Assembly (NCBI GenBank): GCA_016926315.1
Contig: JAFGOU010000038.1
Span: 1-10,635 of the forward strand
Reading direction: 5' to 3'
Length of the DNA: 10,635 bases
From: Chitinispirillaceae bacterium
Lineage (GTDB): Bacteria > Fibrobacterota > Chitinivibrionia > Chitinivibrionales > Chitinispirillaceae
Shown: piece by piece, positions 6,982 to 10,635 of the stretch
How the letters are laid out: each line of letters opens with the position of its first letter
How positions within the stretch are numbered: position 1 is the first letter of the stretch
Position numbers and translations under genes: made by a program
The notes under the pieces: model-generated
Database searches by the model: none
Told to the model about the DNA's origin: nothing
The model's input: the letters and a program-made list of their open reading frames with translations, nothing else

Positions 6982-7110
6982 CACCTAATCGAACATTGGC
7001 AGGGCACATTTTTTAGCTTTCACAACATCTACTCTGTATTACGCTATGATACGACAAGCGGGTTAAGGGCTATCTTGCTACTCCCTGAAGGTTGTAGGCC
7101 TCACAGGGGC

Positions 7111-7139
7111 TTGTATAGCACGGATAAACGGGGTATAAC
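7111..7139 (+). promoter_or_regulatory. Candidate promoter for the FGE-domain lipoprotein
   Basis: TTGTAT (7111-7116), a 17-base spacer and TATAAC (7134-7139, five of six to consensus) give the best-spaced promoter-like pair in the gap. It predicts a leader of about 85 bases before the ATG at 7231. Confidence 0.4.
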
Positions 7140-7230
7140 AGGCTACTATCACAAAGAGGCTGGGAGTGATCACGTTTCTTAATTATTTTATTTAATACAC
7201 AACCCTAGTTATCTTAACCGAAGGAACCTT

Positions 7231-8040
7231 ATGAAAAAGACCTATGGGTTTTTGATCGTCGTCTGTCTCGGTTTCGGAACAGCGCTGTTTACCGGGTGCG
7301 GGGATAAAGGCACCGACCCGGACGATACGGCTGTATACACTATGAAACTGATCCCTGCGGGAACATTTTTAATTGGTGTGGATTCGATTTGTCAGACGCC
7401 GGGCACTGTCAATTGGTGGGGCGATACCATACACCAGGTGACGCTCAGCGAATATTATATGGACAGCACCGAGGTGACGCAGGCGGATTATGCTTCGCTC
7501 ATGGGAGTTAATCCTTCGTATTTCACCGGAGATTTGCTACGGCCGGTGGAACGGGTGACGTGGTTTGATGCGGTATTGTACTGCAATGCGCGGAGCAATA
7601 AATATGGGAAAGATACGGTGTATACGTTTACGTCCATAACGGGTACACCGGGAAACGGGTGTACGGACTTGGGGGAGCTTGCGATAGATTTTTCGAAGAA
7701 AGGATACCGGTTGCCCACAGATGCAGAGTGGGAATATGCGTGCAGAGACAACACGAAGATTTACTGGTGGGGAAACGATACAAACGGCATGGGTGATCGC
7801 GCCTGGTCGTATTACAACAGCAGCGATACTACACACCCGGCAGCCGCGAAAACGGCAAACGCCTATGGGTTGTATGACATGACCGGAAACGTGTGGGAGT
7901 GGTGCAATGACTGGTACGGAATCTACGGGTCCGGCGCGGTGACAAATCCGACCGGCACTGTGAGCGGAAGCTACCGCGTTGTGCGTGGGGGGCGGGTGGA
8001 ACAGCGACGAGTTAACCCTGCGCTCTGCGTTCCGGTATAG
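7231..8040 (+). CDS. FGE/SUMF1-domain lipoprotein, C-terminus frameshifted
   Basis: The start ATG 7231 has AAGGA five bases upstream (7221-7225). The N-terminus is a lipoprotein signal (MKKTYGFLIVVCLGFG, then LFTGC with C23 as the lipid site) followed by a short acidic tether. From residue 36 on it is a formylglycine-generating-enzyme/sulfatase-modifying-factor domain. MKLIPAGTFLIG is followed by STEVTQADYASLMGVNPS, PVERVTWFDAVLYCN, YRLPTDAEWEYACR and YGLYDMTGNVWEWCNDWYG, then RVVRGG at 249-254. After RVVRGG the frame reads 15 unrelated residues and stops, while the expected GFE-fold end lies intact in the next frame. The true FGE copper cysteine pair is not evident, so this is probably a binding or structural FGE-fold protein on a membrane face, not a sulfatase activator. 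Its role is unknown. Confidence 0.85.
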   Translation: MKKTYGFLIVVCLGFGTALFTGCGDKGTDPDDTAVYTMKLIPAGTFLIGVDSICQTPGTVNWWGDTIHQVTLSEYYMDSTEVTQADYASLMGVNPSYFTGDLLRPVERVTWFDAVLYCNARSNKYGKDTVYTFTSITGTPGNGCTDLGELAIDFSKKGYRLPTDAEWEYACRDNTKIYWWGNDTNGMGDRAWSYYNSSDTTHPAAAKTANAYGLYDMTGNVWEWCNDWYGIYGSGAVTNPTGTVSGSYRVVRGGRVEQRRVNPALCVPV

Positions 8041-8101
8041 CAAAAACAACCCGGTCTACGGGAGCTCCGACGACGGGTTTCGTTGTGTGTTGCCTCGGTA
8101 G
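7994..8101 (+). other. Out-of-frame C-terminal tail of the FGE domain
   Basis: Read from 7994 in the other frame, the sequence gives GWNSDELTLRSAFRYS, a short loop, then DDGFRCVLPR and a stop at 8099-8101. This is the usual FGE-domain ending (RGG.W, R.A.R, then GFRC). Joining it to RVVRGG needs removal of one G from the run of six at 7987-7992. The whole gene would then be about 289 residues long and span 7231-8101. The cause may be a sequencing error, a real mutation, or slippage at the G run. Confidence 0.85.
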
Positions 8102-8145
8102 GATTTTTACGCTTTTTCTCTTTTGCACTATTACCCGTTCAATGA

Positions 8146-8180
8146 GAGGCCGGGGCGCAACGCTCCGGCCTCGCTTTTTT
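8146..8180 (+). terminator. Intrinsic terminator after the FGE-domain gene
   Basis: A GC-rich 12-base stem (8146-8157 with 8161-8172, including one G-U pair) closes a three-base CAA loop. It is followed by GC and six T (8175-8180). It lies 45 bases past the corrected end of the FGE gene, which supports 8101 as the natural stop and separates that gene from those downstream. Confidence 0.9.
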
Positions 8181-8293
8181 GGATGAAAAAAAATGCGATA
8201 CAAGCGGCGAAAGACGTAACCCACGATATAAATTTTTATTCAGATAATGGTCTTAACAGTCCGGAGCATGAAGATTCCTGCGGGAACAGCAAG

Positions 8294-8686
8294 ATGATTA
8301 ATAATCTGAAAAAGATTCTTTTTATTGTCCCGATCCCGTTTTTCTTTACCTGCACCGGCGGCACGTCCCTGTCAAAGCAGATAACGGCCGCGATTGATTC
8401 GGAATGTGGTGAAAAGTGCATCAAAGAAGAAATGATGATCAAATCCGATACGATTATTTCAAAGAGTGTCAGGTTTGACAAGAGAATATTGGAAAATATC
8501 AATAAAATCGAAAAAGGCATGCCCGTCCCGCAATTGGTTGGTCTGGTCGGCCCGGCGGATTGTGATTGCGGGTGCGGGATTCACATACTGGTATATGTCC
8601 TTCAGGATGAATCGTGTTATCATGTCGGGACCGATAACGAAAAGGTTTTGTTCGTGAAATGCGTTAAAGCAAAACCACCCGCCTGA
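8294..8686 (+). CDS. Small cysteine-rich probable lipoprotein, BamE-like C-terminal half
   Basis: The open frame extends upstream through the terminator, so I place the start at ATG 8294, with GGGA eight bases before it. The 130-residue product begins MINNLKKILFIVPIPFFFTC, a signal-like segment with C20 as a possible lipid site, although FFTC is not a standard lipobox. The C-terminal half (about 65-125) runs ILENINKIEKGMPVPQLVGL, then VGPADCDCGCG, then strands ILVYVLQDESCYHV and KVLFVKC. The order helix, GM-turn, helix, G-P, strands resembles BamE/SmpA-like domains, which I regard as a loose match. Eight cysteines in 130 residues, including ECGEKC and DCDCGCG, are unusual. The next gene encodes a DsbA-like protein, so disulfide formation or metal binding is plausible. 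The codon composition is AT-richer than in the left part of the window. Confidence 0.65.
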   Translation: MINNLKKILFIVPIPFFFTCTGGTSLSKQITAAIDSECGEKCIKEEMMIKSDTIISKSVRFDKRILENINKIEKGMPVPQLVGLVGPADCDCGCGIHILVYVLQDESCYHVGTDNEKVLFVKCVKAKPPA

Positions 8687-8774
8687 TTTGACGTTTGGCC
8701 GGAGTTCAATCCCGGTTCGATCCTGTCCGTATAGTAAACCGCAGGGGATGAGCAGCACAAGGAAGCACGGAATT

Positions 8775-9575
8775 ATGATTAAACCATACGGTTTTTTCCG
8801 GACCGTGTGCCTTCTGGCCCTCGCCGGATTTTTTTCGGCTTTTTCATCCGAACGGAGAAACTGCGCAGGACTGGACAGCGTTACAATACAGGAATGCGGC
8901 ACGCTGTCGATTCATGAATGCAGTAAAAAGAACCCTGAGTGTGCTATAGCCCATCGGCTGGATACGTTTATCCGATGGATTGATACGATCAAAGGGGACA
9001 ATGGGCCCTGCTCGACAAAAGTTACGGAATTAAAGAAGCGTTACGAGACTTTCAAGGACACGTTGACGTTTTCGATTGACATGTCGGAGGTGAGGTGCGT
9101 TGGCGCCGATGACGCCCCGATAACGATTCTGCTGTATATTACCGCGTCATGCCCTTTATGCAAAAAAGTCTACAGGGAACTCCACGAAGAGGTGACGGAA
9201 GGGAAGCTCCGGGGGGCCGCGAAACTCGGGATCAAGGTTTTTGGCGTCCGCCCCAATGACGTTGCGGTTCTTGCGGCCGGCAAGCTCAACAGGCAAAGCG
9301 ACCTGTTGCTGGCGCTCGGGGAAGTTAAGGAGCGGCTTTCAGAGAAAATCATCATCCGGAAGGCGCACGAGATCGGCATGCCCGACTCCGCATTCAGGGA
9401 ACTTATACGTGATTCCGCCTGTATAAAAATGGCGCAGGCTTCGGCGCTGGAAGGGACGAAAAACGGCGTTACTGTTACGCCGACGGTGTTCATCAATAAC
9501 AAGCGATATAGCAGTTATAAAGACCCTCAATGGATTGTTGATGCGGCATTATTTGAGTACGAATCTTTTAAATAA
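8775..9575 (+). CDS. Exported DsbA-like thioredoxin-fold protein (CPLC active site)
   Basis: I choose ATG 8775: AAGGA lies 11 bases upstream (8759-8763) and the protein then begins with a clean signal peptide (MIKPYGFFRTVCLLALAGFF, likely cut after AFSS). An in-frame ATG at 8748 would add an unneeded charged extension. The thioredoxin fold spans about 112-262: strand ITILLYITAS, active site CPLC (126-129), the DsbA helical insert (about 160-225), cis-Pro loop TVTP (P236) and strand TVFINNKRY. This fits the DsbA/thioredoxin_4 group of periplasmic dithiol oxidoreductases. Ahead of it is an unusual 85-residue region with six cysteines (30, 41, 49, 56, 79, 108) and no recognised domain. The upstream neighbour is a small Cys-rich lipoprotein 88 bases away, a natural candidate substrate. 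Direction (oxidase or reductase) cannot be read from sequence. Confidence 0.85.
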   Translation: MIKPYGFFRTVCLLALAGFFSAFSSERRNCAGLDSVTIQECGTLSIHECSKKNPECAIAHRLDTFIRWIDTIKGDNGPCSTKVTELKKRYETFKDTLTFSIDMSEVRCVGADDAPITILLYITASCPLCKKVYRELHEEVTEGKLRGAAKLGIKVFGVRPNDVAVLAAGKLNRQSDLLLALGEVKERLSEKIIIRKAHEIGMPDSAFRELIRDSACIKMAQASALEGTKNGVTVTPTVFINNKRYSSYKDPQWIVDAALFEYESFK

Positions 9576-9642
9576 TTTTCATACTGGCAAAAACACAGGG
9601 TGCCCGCAGGAGATTATTTTAAATACGAAAGTTGCTCTCGTT

Positions 9643-9670
9643 TTGCCCGACTAAAACCGGTGCCGGGCGA
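9643..9670 (+). terminator. Weak hairpin after the DsbA-like gene
   Basis: TTGCCCG (9643-9649) pairs with CGGGCGA (9664-9670), including one T-G wobble, around a 14-base loop. It is followed by TTAAATTATAA, not a true T run. It could be a poor terminator or a leader structure for the glycosyltransferase gene. The rest of 9576-9721 shows nothing else I can support. Confidence 0.3.
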
Positions 9671-9721
9671 TTAAATTATAACAAGTGATAAAGAGAAACG
9701 CCGGAGTTTTATAGGGTCATT

Positions 9722-10635
9722 ATGATAAACATCAAGAAAGTCGCTTTTATCGGCAATTATTTCCCCCGTCAATGCGGCATCGCGACCTTTACAACGGACA
9801 TTTGCGAGTCTTTCGCGTCCATCAACCCCGGCGTCCAGTGTTTTGCCGTTCCCATAACCGACATCGAAGAGGGCTATCGCTACCCCGAACGCGTCCGGTT
9901 TGAGATAAAAGAGCAGGTATTAGGTTCATACAAAGCCGCCGCCGACTTTTTAAATCTGAACGACGTCGATATCGTCTGTCTCCAGCACGAATACGGCATT
10001 TTCGGCGGGAAAGCGGGCGGCTACATTCTGTCGTTGCTGCGCAACCTGAAAATGCCCCTGATAACAACGCTTCATACGATACTGGAGAATCCCGATGTCC
10101 AGCAGCGCCGGGTCATGGATGAACTGCTGGCGATATCCGATTACGTGGTAGTCATGTCCCGGAAAGGCATCGAAATTCTCCGCAGCGCCTATAAGGTCCC
10201 TCACGACAAGGTCCGTCTGATCCCGCACGGAATACCCGATGTGCCCTTTATCGATCCCAGCTTCTATAAGGACAAATATGGCGTCGAAGGCAAGATAGTC
10301 CTTTTGACGTTCGGCCTGCTGGCGCCCAATAAAGGCATCGAAGTCGTGCTCCGGGCGCTCCCGGACATCATCAGGAACTACCCCAATGTCGTTTACCTTG
10401 TCGCCGGAGTCACCCATCCGAATATTCTCCGGCACGAGGGCGAGAAATACCGGCTTTCTCTGCAGCTCCTGGCGGACGAACTCGGAGTGGCGGGGAATGT
10501 CATATTTCATAATAAATTCGTTTCCATAGAAGAGCTTAAGGAACTGATCGTGCTGGCCGATATTTACATGACCCCCTACCTTGGCGAGTCTCAGATCACC
10601 TCGGGAACGCTGGCCTATTCGTTCGGTTCGGGCAA
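9722..10635 (+). CDS. GT4-type glycosyltransferase, 3' end cut by window
   Basis: The start ATG 9722 has AGGG five bases upstream (9713-9716), and the frame stays open to the window end (304 codons). It is a GT-B fold glycosyltransferase of the GT4/glycosyl transferases group 1 type. The N-terminal Rossmann half has VAFIGNYFPRQCGIATFT (residues 7-24), LQHEYGIFGGKAG (87-99), LITTLHT (113-119) and SDYVVVMS (139-146). The linker IPHGIPDVPF (167-176) leads to the C-terminal half, with LLTFGLLAPNKGIE (194-207), a VVYLVAGVTHP strand (223-233) and TPYLGESQITSGTLAYSFG (284-302). The last block takes the place of the usual donor-site E-x7-E segment. It probably acts on the cytoplasmic face of the membrane and transfers a sugar from a nucleotide donor to a surface glycan or lipid. 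The substrate cannot be told, and no other glycan gene is in view. Confidence 0.9.
   Translation, partial: MINIKKVAFIGNYFPRQCGIATFTTDICESFASINPGVQCFAVPITDIEEGYRYPERVRFEIKEQVLGSYKAAADFLNLNDVDIVCLQHEYGIFGGKAGGYILSLLRNLKMPLITTLHTILENPDVQQRRVMDELLAISDYVVVMSRKGIEILRSAYKVPHDKVRLIPHGIPDVPFIDPSFYKDKYGVEGKIVLLTFGLLAPNKGIEVVLRALPDIIRNYPNVVYLVAGVTHPNILRHEGEKYRLSLQLLADELGVAGNVIFHNKFVSIEELKELIVLADIYMTPYLGESQITSGTLAYSFGSG

Larger units (their letters stand above)
6893..7230. other. Gene-free stretch behind the tRNA
   Basis: These 338 bases hold no supportable gene on either strand; the only longer open frame is the antisense of the tRNA. They contain two short tandem repeats (6924-6942 and 6958-6981), an eight-base palindrome GTGATCAC (7166-7173), a candidate promoter (7111-7139) and an AT-rich tract at about 7179-7200. 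No integrase or transposase fragment is recognisable. Position behind a tRNA and the patchwork of repeats fit a decayed element boundary, but this is inference. Confidence 0.5.

Noticed and set aside
6800..7009. Short minus-strand open frame next to the tRNA
   Set aside because: Its C-terminal part is simply the antisense of the tRNA-Arg gene, a well-known source of false proteins.
8123..8293. Upstream extension of the small lipoprotein gene
   Set aside because: It would read through a strong intrinsic terminator and place the signal-like segment in the middle of the protein; ATG 8294 is the better start.
8714..8723. GGTTCGATCC, resembling a tRNA T-loop
   Set aside because: The flanking bases do not form a T stem and no acceptor, anticodon or D arm can be drawn around it.
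1..10635. CRISPR array, toxin-antitoxin pair, phage or transposase genes
   Set aside because: I looked for regular spaced repeats, small overlapping gene pairs and recombinase motifs on both strands and found none.

Overview
The window is bacterial chromosomal DNA, mostly GC-rich, with a visibly AT-richer stretch at about 8.1-8.8 kb. Several genes point to a Gram-negative (diderm) cell: a TonB-like/AgmX C-terminal domain anchored by one N-terminal membrane helix, two candidate lipoproteins, and an exported DsbA-like thioredoxin. The mix of a GGDDF-type GGDEF protein, an AgmX/PglI domain and a sulfatase-modifying-factor lipoprotein resembles Fibrobacterota/Chitinivibrionia or deltaproteobacterial-type lineages. 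This taxonomic guess is an inference and is weak; no marker gene is present.

Left part (1-5405, all + strand): the 3' nine-tenths of a formate-tetrahydrofolate ligase gene (cut by the window start), a CapA-type metallophosphatase, then a tight two-gene unit. The unit pairs a membrane sensor with HAMP and a GGDDF-type GGDEF domain with, two bases later, a membrane-anchored TPR protein ending in a TonB-like AgmX/PglI domain. Its spacing suggests one transcript and a shared envelope role.

Middle (5406-7230): a minus-strand gene converges on the TPR gene and encodes a 393-residue Rid (YjgF) superfamily protein that carries three Rid-like helix-strand modules in one chain and resembles chorismatases. 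Divergent from it lies tRNA-Arg(CCU) with a strong terminator-like hairpin. Behind the tRNA are 338 bases without a gene. They hold two unrelated short tandem repeats and a plausible promoter, and could mark an island boundary or an element remnant.

Right part (7231-10635, all + strand): an FGE/SUMF1-domain lipoprotein whose last part is thrown out of frame at a G6 run (the lost C-terminus is intact in the next frame), a strong intrinsic terminator, a small cysteine-rich lipoprotein with a BamE-like look, an exported DsbA-like protein with a CPLC active site and an unusual cysteine-rich N-terminal region, and the first 304 codons of a GT4-type glycosyltransferase (cut by the window end).

No CRISPR array, transposase, integrase or replication origin is visible. 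The best candidates for something undescribed are the single-chain triple-module Rid protein, the GGDDF sensor/TPR-TonB pair, and the neighbouring Cys-rich lipoprotein and DsbA-like protein.
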